Shown here one piece after another: positions 48,457 through 61,617 of a stretch of 64,000 nucleotides of DNA. The position numbers and the translations under genes were made by a program. Below the pieces are notes generated by a model, which saw only the letters and a program-made list of their open reading frames with translations, was not told the origin of the DNA and did no database searches. The DNA lies in assembly GCF_021018895.1 (NCBI RefSeq), contig NC_079373.1, positions 11,690,501-11,754,500 on the forward strand, given 5' to 3'. Source of the DNA: Seriola aureovittata. Lineage: Eukaryota; Chordata; Actinopteri; Carangiformes; Carangidae. Position 1 is the first letter of the stretch. Every line of letters begins with the position of its first letter.

Positions 48457-50839
48457 ACACACATAAGAGAGCAAAGCGTATTTGCTCTAATATATAAAAC
48501 AGAACCACATATAGATGCTAAAATATTCTGTTAAATCCTGTATAATCATCCCTAAAGGGCAATGAACTCAGGACATTTCTGAGGCCTGGTCCAAGTGGTT
48601 CCTACAGACCCGTTTGAAGTGTGTCTGCTGGTTGGCGGACCAGTACAGACACGAGGGGATAAAAACCTGCTGAAACCATCACTCCAACTTGAGCCAGTAT
48701 CATTAGCCGGTGCTGTATCATGTATATGTCTCTCTCGTCTACGGGGTAATGACAGCACTAAGTCTCCATGTCACCAGGGTCACATGAAAGCCATCGCACC
48801 ACAGGAAGGCCTCCACTTGACCTGTCCTATAACGCTGAGTGTAAAGTGTCAATTGCAGCAGTAAATGCAGCCAAGAAAGGCACTGAGGTGACTCCCCGAA
48901 CGAATCTGCAGAGATGTGCTGTGTGTGTCAGTCTTTCTGATGGGCTGTTAAAAGCTATCAGGGCGCTGTGATCTGAGAGCACACTCCAGTGAAAACACAT
49001 ATGGTCCTGGTTAAGGCAGGGGGAAATTGGATTAAAGACATTCTTCTTGAAACAGGCTGAATTGTACTTGCCATAACAACTGTGAGCAGCTGACACAGAT
49101 GAAACCACAAATCAGTCTGAAACTAATATTTAGCTTCTCTTTTTCATGTCAAGTAAGCCACAACAGAGGAAAAGATGCCAGCTGGAGGGGATTCTGCTGA
49201 ACACACTGTAGTGCAGAGAGGTGAGAGGAGGAAGGTGCTCTGGCCTGGTTTCAATAGCCTATTACGTTTCTTTCCTCAACAAAATACTGCACCACATGCT
49301 TTCCATCACAGGGATGTTATTCCACCGCTGGCACTCAGTCCACCTTGTTCAAATCATCAGAGCAGGAAAATCATTTCAGCCAATATTTAAAAAAAAAAGT
49401 TCACAGGTGTCTATGTAACCCCAGAGACTGATCACATTCACCAATTTGCTTGAAATTATTTTTAAATGGAGTAATAAAAGCTTTGAGGCAGAAAGCACAG
49501 GCCCAAGATTGTGCCTTGTAAATGTTTAAATTACGACCACATGTCCAACTCAAACTAAGTAAGTCATAAGTTACAGTAAATGTTGTTTTTTTTTACGGAT
49601 GGAATCTTGGCTGCAGCCACTAAGCCACAATTAGCTGAAATAAAGCAGGCGAGTCTGCATTATGATGCTACTCAAACTTCAGGTTAACTAAACAAACCAG
49701 ACAGACAGGGGACATGAGCAAATAATCTAGATAATTAATCAAATACCTATTAAATCCAGCAGAACTATGAAGTGGATAAACTAGCCGAGGACAGGATAGC
49801 AAGAAGTAACTATTAAAGATTTGAAATGATAAGTTAATGCTTAAAACCACAGGTGTTTTCACTTGACTGATTAGACCTGTGCAGGGTTTCCCTCAGTGTT
49901 TTTCAGTGGAGGCACAACACTGCACCTGCACTAGTGTCAGAAGAAACTACAACAATTTCTTTAGGGTTCAAGGAAAAGGAGCAGTGGCATCACATCAAAT
50001 AGCGCAGGCCACATATTCAATAAGTAAAGTGACTGTTGTTCCGCCATCTAGTGTCTACGTGAACATTAACATCTAGTGACTACATTAACTTAACGACTCA
50101 TTCTTGATCAGTCACTTTGTATGTTTGGTTTACAGTCATTGATCCGAGCAGCACCTGGCAATGACAGGGGAAAAAAAGAAAACTGGAAACAAGTTTGGAA
50201 AAATGTTTCCAATCATTCTGAGCACTTGGCATCGCTAAGCAGGCCACAGTTTCTCTTTAAGAAAATTATCTTTAAGCAGCACCAACATGGTGACACAGTA
50301 ACACACACAACTTCACTCTCTCATCAGTGTTTTCCGCTCTCCTGCTGCACCTGTTCCACTCACAACTGTCCCAGGTACAACAGGAGATATCACTGAGGTG
50401 AGATGACACGAATGGACAACCTTTATAATACACAGAAACAACAAGAATAACAGTGCCGCAGATAATATAAAAGTAGGCTAATAATTGAAGTATTAATGAA
50501 CTTAAAGACCTCTGATGAAAATCAAGTTTTTATGTCCATAGCGTGTTTTTTATATAATACAAAAAATATCGACGCCATGACTGAGCATTCCCAGTCTCAT
50601 GAAATAGGATTCAGACAGCCAGAGTTGCATACCTCACATACCTGAGACAGTGGAGAGCCTGACTTCCACAGAGAGGTAAACAGAGCCGAGCAGCCACTGT
50701 AGTTGGGAAGCGCAGGAGAAAAACGCGGGAACTTGTGTCTTGAGGAGATGTAACAATTACTTACTGACGCACAGCCTAAAGTACACATACATCACATGGT
50801 TAGTTCACAGCTACACTGCTAACCACTAACTAGCTAACT
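48457..50839. other. intergenic, nothing recognised
   Basis: No supported exon. A frame at 48595-48864 has no splice or family support. An A-run lies at 49389-49398 and a T-run near 49586-49593. Confidence 0.5.
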
Positions 50840-50840
50840 T

Positions 50841-50875
<35 letters not shown>

Positions 50876-50896
50876 ATATCTATCTATATATATATT
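50840..50896. repeat. (CT)n followed by (TATC)n/(TA)n
   Basis: CT for about 25 bp, then ATCT tetranucleotides and TATA. Confidence 0.92.
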
Positions 50897-51346
50897 GGCC
50901 CGCTGCGCACACCTAGCTACCTGCGTACAAGCTATCAAGCTATTCGTGAATGGAGCTGCGCTACTTGTGTAACAATATTCTGTCTCAAACTTCTCAAAAT
51001 TACTGCACATCTTGCACAGAGATGATACATTTGTGTAAATTGCTTATTTACTCGGTACTGCTGCCTCTTGTACAAGTTTAGTTTCCACACGTCTGCACAT
51101 GCGTAGAATGCTGCAATGTCAAAACTGTTCCCAGATCGGCAGAAGCTGAGTCAAGGACAGCTTGACAAGCTTGCACTTGTACTTAGCGTGAAGTGGTAAT
51201 CAACCTTTAAATTAAAAGGTTCTGTAAACGACATTTAAACAATAATAGAGCAGAAAACTATTATTTTCTGCTATGCAAAGATATAGTGGAGTAATTATTG
51301 GCCTTGAGCAGAGTCACTCCTGTGAAACCATTCTCCCCACATTTAT

Positions 51347-51348
<2 letters not shown>

Positions 51349-51403
<55 letters not shown>
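51349..51403. repeat. (GATA)n microsatellite
   Basis: About 13 perfect GATA units. It reads as TATC on the minus strand and gives a false SIYL repeat frame. Confidence 0.97.
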
Positions 51404-51560
51404 CTTGAAATAAATAAATTATGGAATAAATGTAGAAATACAAAATTAAATTTCAATATAAATATATAAGTGAGTCAATGAATAAATAAATAGCTATACA
51501 AATAAATGGATAAATGTATACATAAATAAATAATTAACTAAATACAACAATAAAATTACC
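51404..51560. repeat. AT-rich (AAATA)n-like degenerate repeat
   Basis: Many AAATAAAT/ATAAATA units directly follow the GATA array, with no coding content. Confidence 0.7.
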
Positions 51561-51814
51561 TTTTTATTTATTTCCAGAGACTTTTCTTTCCCAGCCCTTT
51601 TTATTACCATCCACTATATTCAAATGAAGGGGCGTGGTTACCTCACAGCTTCAGACCAAAGCAATCTCTTTCCTTGTTTTAAAACTTGTCAGGATTGTAA
51701 AACCCCGGGCTACATGATGTGGGGGGCAGGAACCAGGGATGTTTTCCTCTGCAGAACAAACTGCGAAATACTATAAGTCATAGTCATAGATATAAGGACT
51801 TTTTAATTGTTTAA

Positions 51815-52070
51815 TAATGCACAGTTCTTGTCAGCAATTACTATTTCTTCTATGAAAACATATTTTATATTGCTGTAAATGTGTTTAACTATGTTGCCAT
51901 TCATCATGTTTATAAGACAGTCTCCACTTCTGTGTGTTCACAGGAGGTGTTACACTTCTTAAGAAATACATTAACACTTATAATGAGCTCCCACTGTATA
52001 TCTGCTTACAAGTGTTTTGGAAACCAATTATTACATATTTAAATACTAAATAGGGGGAATTCAAGTGTTT
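51815..52070 (+). repeat. dispersed repeat, copy 2 (inverted relative to copy 1 at 45505)
   Basis: Ordered blocks TATTGCTGTAAATGTGTTTA, TTCACAGGAGGTGTTACAC, AAATACATTAACACTTAT, TATCTGCTTACAAG and AAACCAATTATTACAT correspond one to one with copy 1 on its minus strand. An inserted GAGCTCCCACTG-type segment distinguishes copy 2. Confidence 0.65.
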
Positions 52071-52960
52071 TTCTTTAATTATTATTATTTTTTTGGTTCT
52101 GACTGGTAATGCATATTTTTCTACATTTTTACAGAATTTGAACTTGTTACCTTATATTGTGATCAGTTTTATTCCTCAGCTCTTGTGGAACAGAACATAG
52201 TAACAGTAGTGACTCCCTGATTATATATCAATAAGAGCCTAGGTTAGAGATGAGGAAAATCAGATATGCAAAATCAATGAATGAATGATACTTATTCATT
52301 TATTAATGACATACTTTTATTCAACTATTACTATCTGTACACATCTGCCGATTTAATTGGCTTTCGTTACAGTTTGCATTTTGACATTTTAAGACTGAAT
52401 GAATTTTTAATGTCCATTCAATCTTCATCAGATTTTAATTGGGTTTTAAATATTTCATGAGCAATTATTGAAATACTGCTGCATTTTAACATTTGATCCA
52501 CAATTAACTAATGATTGAGTCATTGGTGTTTTGAACTTGAGTTCTGTTTTTTTGTTATCCTTATTTTTAATATTTAATCTAGAATTGTTGCAAAAGCAGC
52601 AACATTTAGTTCAAATTGATATCAGTTATCTTTTGAGTAATATTAAATTACCACTGAGTATTTGCTGCCTTAATTAATGCGTGCACAGTTTTGGCGTGAC
52701 TATTTAAATAATTTACCCCTGATAATATTTCTCAAGGTTCTATCCAAACACGGCTCCTCTCTGAAACATCTGGCTGGTGCATTTATGTGTCCACTTTCAT
52801 TAATGAGAGATTTGAGAATTCAAGCCAAGAAAATTCCAATATGCTCAAGTTAGGACAACCTACTGTGGCAAGCTATTTAATATCCCTGTAGATTAAGAGA
52901 AAGACAATAAATTGCAACTTGACCCAAGTATCTTCAAAATAAAGACAGCCCAATAACTAG
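52071..52960. other. AT-rich intergenic DNA downstream of morf4l1
   Basis: Very AT-rich, with no gene. It ends at the presumed morf4l1 poly(A) site. Confidence 0.6.
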
Positions 52961-52973
52961 AGAATGAGATATT

Positions 52974-52979
52974 TTTATT
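52974..52979 (-). terminator. morf4l1: morf4l1 poly(A) signal AATAAA
   Basis: TTTATT on the plus strand is AATAAA on the minus strand, 395 bp downstream of the morf4l1 stop codon. It implies a 3'UTR of roughly 400 bp (about 52955-53373). Confidence 0.6.
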
Positions 52980-53373
52980 AGAAAATGATGACAGCCTACA
53001 AGACAAATTTAGCCAGCATCTGAAACCAAAACAGGAAACAAAAAACAAAACAAAACAAAAAAAATCATGATGAAATTCCTTTTCAAGAGATCTTGGAAAA
53101 TATCGGACAAAACAAGTATCATAGAAACTTAAAGGTGGTACTGAAAAACATACCAATACAGGAAGAGCGTACTCAGCAGCTTTCCACATGAAAGAAAATT
53201 AAATTTGTCCAGGGATTAGTGTGACATCGTGCTCTGGTTCTTCCTTAATAAAAAGCAACAGATCTCGCACAATCCGTTCTCCAAAGGCTTTTTGTGAAAT
53301 CCCATCCTCTCGACAGGTAAAAATGTCACCTCCAAACTTCAACAAACAAAGGCTCCTAAAATAAAAAAAAACC

Positions 53374-56300
53374 TTAAACTGCCTTGCGGTGGTACTCTGG
53401 AGGGGCAACTTCATAGTCACTGGCATTGAACAGCGACGCAGAGTTCTTTACAAGATACCTGAAATGGAGCAACATTTTACTCATTTCTGCTGCAGAGGAA
53501 TGAATACACGTTTTACTAACAGCTTTGTCAGGTCTTGAATACTCACTTGAGGAAGTCTTGTAGATAACTGAGCAGCAGTGCAAGGCTCTTCTCATCTAGC
53601 GGAGTGTACGCCAGCATGGCTCCGATTCTCACTTTCAAAACCAAACAAAGACAGATTACACACCACACAACCACTAACCTTGTCTTCATGTATAATACCT
53701 CTACAAGCACTTCAATATTTCCACTTAACTGGCCCAATTCAAGCAGATAAAGCAGCAAATACAGGTCATAGTGGCAGAAAAGATGAATATTGATCTTTAC
53801 AAAATGAAAATAAAAGCAGCTGCAGCAGGCTGCACTTTTATCTCGGAACTATGTGCAGTTCTTAATTTTTTTTTATGGAAAAGAAAAGCAGGTTAGGAAG
53901 TAAAATGTTGGCTTGAATTGCACACCAGTTCACAGATTTTCAGTTTTAAGCCAGAAATACATTTCCAAATATAATCAAGATTCTTCTTTAAAGGATTTAA
54001 AGTCAGAACTCAAGAACATGGGTTAAAAGACAGATACAGTATGTACCCCATGTTTAAAGAGGCAGAGGTCTGTTTGCAGATCTGGCATTTTATGTGAACA
54101 CAGAAACTAAATTTCAGAGTTAAGTAAATGTTTTTTAAAGCATAGACACAAGCATGTTTCATCTTTTCTTGTGGATGAGGAAATACATTTTGGTTTCCAT
54201 TTCTTCTTACTATTATAACCTGACTGATTTTAGAGGCTGATAACAATATTGATATTTCAGAATTTAAAAATACAACAATTATATATCCGCCAACCTATTA
54301 TTATTTTTTTTTTTTACATAAACACACAATATAAACAAATTTTTTGATAAAAATCTAGGAAATTTGACTTTTTTAACTATGTAATGGCATTACAGAGCTC
54401 TAGCAAGTGAAATCAAAGCTGCTCATCTCTATAATAGATATTGCAACAGTGGGATGTTGTGTAAGTGTTTGTACCAAAGAGTCTGAGTAGATGAGGAGCG
54501 CCGTAAATCTGAGACATCGATGTATCTGGGTGGTTGGCCAGGATGTCTGCGTACTGCGGCCTCTCAAATTTGTAGAGAAGTTGTGTCCCCAACATGACGT
54601 TGAAATATTCCCGTATACCAGCAACCACCTCGTTCACAGCAAACTCCCTGAGAGTTTTTAAATGGATAAGCAAGCATGTCATGTTCTGGATTGGCCGTGT
54701 GATAGTGTGAGAAAATGACAAGTAACAATGTGTGTTTTTACTTGCTGTCAGAGTTTCCTCTTGATTTCTTGTAGTTTGCATAATCTTCGAGGACTGCGTC
54801 AACGTTCTTTTTGGCAGGTAGGTGGAAAAGCTGAAGAAAAAACACAAAAAGACAAAACAAACATGAAGTGACAATACTAATGAGCAAAATGCTATGAGAA
54901 CGGTTTAAGTTCAATTTCCATGTCACTTGTTACTAACCTGTTTTTGCCGTGTAATCAGGTCCCAGTCATCCACAAGCCATGGTTTCAACTCCTCAGGGAT
55001 TTTTACTTTCACCTCCACTCGATTTATGAAGGTCTCCTCCTGAGCAGACAGGATGAGATTTAAGAAGTAAACCATGAGAGGAAACTTTTTACCCTAGAAA
55101 CATTTCATGAATGAGTTTTTCCTCCACACAGCTGCAACTACAGATTAAACATCTTACTCAGTTACTTTCAATGCGGCTCAGCATTACTTGACATTAACCG
55201 GCAAATTCAAGAAACGACCAACCAGAAAAATAATTACTAAAAGCAAATTAATAGATACAAGAACTTACACTTTCAACTGTTGGGTCAACACGTGCCCTCT
55301 TCTTTCGTGGAGGGTGAGTTGGGTCTCCCCCTGAACTCGTTCCTTCTCCTGCTCCAGGAGCTGCACAGACAGAAACACGCCTAGCTGGTATCTCATTCGT
55401 AAAAGTAATAAAACAATCACTGTGACATTATTGTGACAGCCTGCTATGACTCTAGCGATGCTTCTATTCTCTTAATTATTTCTATTGTAAAGAAGATGGC
55501 AACACAATTGTGCACAAAACCTGCTTAATGATATTTCGGAGAGTTTTCAGAGGATGTTTTATACTTACTCTTCTGTTTGTTCTTTTTGGTTTTCCTACAA
55601 GGAAGGAAAACAAATGACAGGTGTTAAACTAATCAAAAAAATTAAACAGGTATAACACCTCTAAAACTGTTTACAGGCGACATTACAGCAGGTGTCAGAT
55701 ACAATAACAAATGACTTGCACTCACACATCATTTTTCTGCGATGCAGCAGGTATCTTCTTATTCGGCGCAGCACCCCTCATTCTTCCTTCTACATAATGG
55801 TCTCTAAATGAAGAGAATAAAACAAATTCTATCACGTAAGAATACATCATTCATATTAAGCGGCATGTGTACACAGTAAAGTTAGTAAAAACTAACATAA
55901 AAAAGAGAGAATGGACTCACTGATTTGCCCTCTGAAGCTCTTTCTGTTTCTGCAGATTACTGTCCACATACTTAAGCACTCTGCTTTCAGGAACCCATTC
56001 GTCCCAGCTGAAAGAGAAGACACCAAGAAAGAAATCAAGCACTTGTGAAATCTTTCCTGTTCAAATCTTATAGTCTTGATTTATCTGAACAAAGAACTTA
56101 CTTCTTATTCCACCCACTGTAATGAATAAAATATTTGATTTGTTTGTCCTTGATGTTTATCTTAACACACTGCAAAGAGAGACAGGATTCACTGTCAAAA
56201 AAATGATAGAGACATAGAGGAGGATCACAAGATCAGAGAGACAGGTTAACTCTGGCAGCCTACCTTAGCTTCGTAGAGCAATGGCCCATGAAAACACAGC

Positions 56301-57517
56301 ACTCTTTCACCTGAACAGAGTGGTGGTCAATAAAATCAGCATGAGTGCAGTCCAAGTACAACAAAATGAAATTGTGAAGCCAACTAAACTACTTGCACAC
56401 ACACACACGCTGAGAGTTCATGACTAGGCTTAGGGTAGACTGGACAGAAACAATTAGTACACCTTAAATTTAAAATCTTCAAACATCTCGAACATCAGTA
56501 ACTGACACCAATCTCTTTCGGGTGGCTGAGAACAATAATTACATCAAGATTTCTAATGACTGTCACTCATAGGGAGACTAAGATCATACTAAAAAAAACT
56601 TAATCTGATTAGAATTACAGTTTAATAGAACACTCAACTTGATGCATGAAGGGTAGGCCTTTTTGATTAGTTTCATTATTATTTAATCTGTGCAATACTT
56701 ATAGATCTTAATCTAATGATTCTGTCTTTAAAACCCAAAGATATTCAATTTACAATTATGTAAATGAGACAAAATCCTCAGTTAATTCACCCAGTTAAGC
56801 TTCAATTTGGACAGCCATATTTATTTTCGTTATTCATATTAAAACATTAAAGAGTCTGGTATACTGTGTACCGTGTACTTTGGCTCTAGTAACATGAAAG
56901 GTCCTATTCTGTTTTATATAATTAATTAACTCAGTGATTAAGAGTAAATATATGACATGTACCTCAATTAGTTGCTGTAATAATGTGTCCATAATTTACT
57001 TTTTTACTTGAGAAAAGTTGATTGGCCACACAAAGAACACTGAATTTCTAACAGTGCACAGTACACTCAGCATATTTTAGAGCGAGCAGCAGAAAGCGGT
57101 GCATTAATGAGAGCACCAGTTCTGTACGGCTGACAAAGAGCATAAGGCGGTGAGTCAGTGAGGACCGGGCATTGCATGAATGAAGCTGCTGCTCCCAGCA
57201 AACTGCCAACAGCATTGCTGGAATTCAAACCATAGACTGTGCAACTACGGGACTACTGTTAGCGTTACATTGTGTTGTAAAGGTAAATACTTAATAAGGA
57301 ACTAAAGTGGTGACTAAAGTCAATGAAGACGTGTTTTGTGTGACAATGAAAGCTAACAGTGCTAGCTGCTCGACGGCGCCAGTGTCTGTTTCGATGAAGA
57401 GCTAGCTAAGATTTCCAACGGCCACGGCCCTGACTGACACCACAGATCTCTCAGAATAGAAACAGGCAGCTCGTTACCTTCTTGAAATTTGGGCTTCGGG
57501 TCCTGTTTCGGCGCCAT
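53374..57517 (-). CDS. morf4l1: MORF4L1 / MRG15 chromodomain protein, complete, 323 aa
   Basis: MRG15 reads di- and trimethylated H3K36 and is a subunit of NuA4/TIP60 acetyltransferase and Sin3-HDAC complexes; it also binds PALB2 in repair. Minus-strand coding exons are 57478-57517, 56264-56310, 56102-56169, 55921-56007, 55726-55803, 55569-55594, 55269-55360, 54938-55039, 54742-54830, 54475-54647, 53547-53631 and 53374-53458. They total 972 nt with all phases compatible: 323 codons plus TAA, the length of the common human isoform. The start [14 protein letters not shown] is the family start. The chromodomain (about 12-65) keeps the aromatic cage Y26, Y46, W49 and W53. A lysine-rich linker ([19 protein letters not shown]) carries likely nuclear localisation signals. 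The MRG domain (about 150-323) contains [65 protein letters not shown] and the end [12 protein letters not shown]. The acceptor of exon 11 (TTTTGAAAG) is weak, but conservation fixes it. Confidence 0.97.
56311..57477 (-). other. morf4l1: morf4l1 intron 1, with a possible repeat fragment
   Basis: The largest morf4l1 intron. Around 56725-56790 the phrases TTTAAAACCCAAAGATATTC and AATTTACAATTATGTAAATG resemble the dispersed repeat fragment at 24400. The donor side (57365-57477) is CpG-rich. Confidence 0.5.
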
Positions 57518-57660
57518 TCAAGGATTAAACTATCAAAATATGGGAAAAATCGCCAGCTCCCATTCCAGTCTGAAACGGCGCCGCTCTCTAAAAACGTCAT
57601 GACCAACGCGATGACGCATTAATGCCGCGACCAAAGATGCATGTCGAGATACGTATGAGA
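57365..57660 (-). promoter_or_regulatory. morf4l1: morf4l1 promoter and 5' end, CpG-rich
   Basis: CpG dinucleotides cluster around exon 1 (GACGGCGCC, ACGGCGCCGC, ATGCCGCGACC). A CRE-like ACGTCA lies at 57594-57599 and TGACGC at 57612-57617. No TATA box is evident. The start codon context resembles a YY1-type ATGGCGCC element. The transcription start is not fixed. Confidence 0.55.
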
Positions 57661-58037
57661 CCGAATAACGTGAGACATGAAAATGATAAAATAAAATAAT
57701 AAAACAATAAAGTCAACTTAATTTTATGTTTCTACTTTACAATATGTGCTCAAATTCTCAGTTATAGTTTTAGTCAGTGGTCTGTTTTACAGAAGTAATT
57801 TCCTGGCTAAAGAATGAAACCTTAAAACTGGTTTTGACACGTGTTTGTGTTTTAATTAAGGTAATGTTTTTTTCAATGAATCTTTTTCTGCAAATTCTAT
57901 CTTCTCACATGTTGGTCCAAGGAAAGGGATTGCATTGTAAGTCTCCACTGCAAAAAGTGCCTCACATACCTCTGGTGTGTGGTCTCTTATAAAATAAATA
58001 ACCCCCATGCATTGCATAAATGCTTTGTCCCTTTAGT
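57661..58037. other. short intergenic gap between morf4l1 promoter and presumed pias1 3' end
   Basis: AT-rich, with no exon. This is all that separates the two genes if the pias1 transcript reaches the signals at 58038-58082. Confidence 0.5.
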
Positions 58038-58325
58038 TTTATTGCCAAAAACAAAAGATATCAATATTGAGAGTAATTTATTAGTGTACTCAAATTTCAT
58101 CCTCTTCAGAATGTACAATATTCCCAGTTTGCATGATCTGGTTTAAATTCATATTCATTTTTAAGTGCTTGAGGATCTGTGCATCACTAAGGCACAAACA
58201 AAACAAAAAAACAGAAGAATTATCTTTACAAATTAATAAATAAAAGCTAAAGCTTAAGTACTGATTATTGCTATTGTTAAGACTAGTGTTGTGAAAGAAA
58301 CCTGTCAAATTTAGTTTTTTTTATT
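58038..58325 (-). terminator. cluster of AATAAA signals, possible end of pias1 transcript
   Basis: Minus-strand AATAAA hexamers occur at 58038-58043, 58077-58082 and 58320-58325. They are the AATAAA signals I found between the pias1 stop and the morf4l1 promoter; ATTAAA variants are more widespread. Use of any of them is inferred. Confidence 0.4.
58090..58186 (-). other. possible terminal exon of unknown gene (weak)
   Basis: On the minus strand a good pyrimidine tract and TTAG acceptor (TGTTTTGTTTGTGCCTTAG) precede a 97-nt open segment ending SEEDEI and a TGA stop. An AATAAA follows only 7 nt after the stop. The peptide (DAQILKHLKMNMNLNQ) is not one I recognise, and no partner exon was found upstream. 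It could be an alternative 3' exon or chance. Confidence 0.15.
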
Positions 58326-61300
58326 CAAATACATATACATAACAAGATATTCAGACAATATGGATATAATGTAACATGGTTTTTTTTGTGTTGCAACATG
58401 ATGATTATGAATTATTCATAAAGTTAGTATAACATTTGAGCATGTGGTCAGTTATAGTTGACTAATATAAATAAAAGGAACAGTGGTTACATAACCTTAG
58501 AAAATTAGAAATGTATGCCTCATAAGTGCATTCTGGTATGTAAACAAACAGAAGTGCACCCCTGCATGGAACCACTTATTAATCTGCTTACCACTTCATG
58601 TAGGAGCACCATATTCTCTGTATACAAATGTTTACAGATTCGGGCTTACTTAGGCATCTAAAATAACTTTAACTTCTGCCCATGCAGCGCGATCATCAGA
58701 CCTAATCTGCAAATCCAGCACGGTGTTTCACATAATGGCAAAAGACAATAAAGTTTCCTCCAAATATACAACTGTCTATACACCTTTTGAGATTGTTACA
58801 TGATACATGTAAAAAAAAAGTGTAACTAATAATATTAATAATGCTTGCATGTTCACCGATAAACCTAAATGGAACTGAGCCATCAGTAACACCATTACTT
58901 AAACCTGTGCCTTTCCTGCTGATGTGTGCTGCAGTTAAGATCTAAGGCAGTCTGTTATGGGGCCAGGAGTGTGTCATGGAAAATTATTTTTTATAGCATT
59001 TAATTAGGATAAATTAATAAACTAAATACATTCACTATAAACTGAAATTAAACGTGCAATTGAAAGCAAAGTCAAATAATAAAAAGATTATTAAATTTGC
59101 CAATGAATGATTTTACGGCATTATGTCCATAATTATAAATGAATAATTTAACTTTAAAATGAAATCACAAAATTAATTTGGAAAAAGCTTTCAAAAGTGT
59201 ACTCTTCGCTATTCCGTTCCTGTGTTTTCACATACAGAGCAGCAGCAGGAACTCCTGCTTAAAGCCCCTCAGATTTAAAAATTCAGTTAATCTCCATATT
59301 TTAGACAAAACAAGTAAATGAATTGATTAATTAATTGACTATTTACTTATCTATCTTCTGGAGAAAGGACATGTAAAGCACCTTTTTGATTTTGCCCTGA
59401 ATAGCCTTTACTGTGGTAATCTAACCAGAGTTAAACTGAAATACAACAAACATTTTCTGAAATCATTGATTTGGGACACTCACCAGATGCAATTCGCTTC
59501 ACATAGAGGCCCCTGTCTACACTTCAGTTAAGGACGCCCAAATCAAACAATCTCAAGTCTGAATCCAACACCTGTTGAGCCACCATGTCAGAATCGGGTG
59601 TCCACATGTGGCCAGCAGCCAGGAGAGCAGAATTAGGTCTTGGAATAATAGCAGTCAATACATTTCATTTTCAGAGTCAAAGTTTTGAGCTGTTTAAAAT
59701 GGTTTGTTTGTTTAAAAAAAGGATGCACTGATGCAACTTTTTTCTTCATGATACTGATTTCTGTCAAACAACCAACTGAATTAAAAAGAAATCTTACGGC
59801 ATACTGTAACAGAGGAACACATGCAGCTGACTCAGGACTGTCCTTAGACCAACTACAAAGTTGCACTTTCTTAATATCTGTTTAATTCTTACAAATATCA
59901 AACAGCACAGTAGACCTTGTAGCGGTTCAAAATGATCAAAGCCTCTATTGAGTTATTGACATCATCTGATAGTAAAACGGACAGAGAAACAAAAAAATGT
60001 TACAATGCATGTCAAGCAACAATGAAATCTTTAAATAGCATTAATTATATAATTACAAAAGAAATATCACATACAATGACAGCAATGCGAATCCACGAAT
60101 CAAACAAATGCTGGAAATATATATGATAATAAATAATCCTAATTGTAAGCACAAGTCAAGAAAAATAAAGGGAGGGGAGGCGTCTATAACAACTTCAATG
60201 GTTTTAACTTCTGGGCCAAAATGCATGTTGTGATACACTCAAAGACTAAGCTATCACAGATATCTTAAAGGCTGTTGTAAATACACTAAACAACAAAAAA
60301 AAAGGGCTATGCATCCTGTGGACTTACTAAGGACCAGCATAGCACTGAAACAGGTGAGCTTTCAGGTAATTCGCAGAGACATGCAAAGCTGAAAACTACT
60401 CTTGACGTTTTTACTGCAACTGTGAACGCGTCACTGCTCCACACAACCTTTATGTAAAAATGCAAGTGCTAAAATCATATCAACATAAAGATATCATGAA
60501 ATGTCATTAAACCACTTGCACTCACTGAACACTTTTTAAGCCTTTCAATTAAATAAATACTTCAAGTGGACCAGAAACTAGCCTCGTCTTCAAAGTGGAG
60601 CAGAAATGTGTTGATGTCAACTGGCCACTTCACTGTAGCTTTCACTGTAGTTGCATATTTTTAAGTGTAATATGCAAAACAAAACATGTTCTTTAAAAGA
60701 AAGTACACAACATTTTGCAAATCTTAGTTGTGTATAAAGGTCCAATTGGGTCACATGACAAGAGGAACGCTGCTTGCTGGACTAGTGCCATTCATTCACA
60801 ATGAAAATGTCTGATCTTAAAATACTGACTTTCTCCCAATTTGTATTATTTTGTGTACAGTCTGAACTCTGACTGTACCGAAAATGTTTATATTTTGACT
60901 TGATTTGACTGAAAGGAGGAGGAAAAGAGTGCAGAGTTATGACAACAGAGGGATGTAGCGTTTGCTTTTGCAATTCTAGTGGCAACAATTCCTAGAGGCA
61001 TAGGGAATGCTTCTTTAAAAAACAGCATACATCCAACATAACTTACATCATAAATAATTCCTTAAAAATAATATGACCACAGCATGAATTTCTCACAGAA
61101 AAATCTACAGTGATGGCAAAAACGGCCAGATCTTTCTGCTGTCAAAACATTTTTGACAGAAATGATTCCATTTAGAAAATAAAGAAAGTGTTACACATTT
61201 TCCTGTTTTGCTGTGACTTGCCTTTTGTACATCTATAACAATGCCCATTTTCTTTATATTCTAAATATCATGTTCCATAAGGTGTCAACTCATTGGGTTC

Positions 61301-61617
61301 TGTGCACGTAACATACTGAAATAATGCCATTGACATGGAATATCGAAACAAAACTGTAAAAACCAGGTACAAAAGGTACAATATAATCAAAGGACCACAT
61401 GAAGAGGTGTGAAAAAGTCTTCAGTATTCACAGAAAAATATCAACTGAAGTAACTCACCGGACAAGAAGCGTCCTAAGTTTATATACATATGATAAGTAA
61501 AATTGAAAATAGATTTTCCTCTCTGTACATAGGACTGTATTCTTTCATCTTCCTCTTCCTTATTTACAAAGAACTCCTGTTCTCGAGGTCTCCCTTGTCT
61601 TTCAGTTCTGTGTGGAT
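58326..61617 (-). other. pias1: presumed long pias1 3'UTR
   Basis: 3.3 kb of AT-rich sequence after the pias1 stop, without credible frames, long simple repeats or recognisable transposons. No AATAAA is seen on the minus strand until 58325, which suggests a long UTR. ATTAAA variants could end it earlier. Confidence 0.45.

Noticed and set aside
54413..54874. 153-codon minus-strand frame read as one gene
   Set aside because: It runs through intron sequence between morf4l1 exons 9 and 10. The real coding parts are 54742-54830 and 54475-54647.
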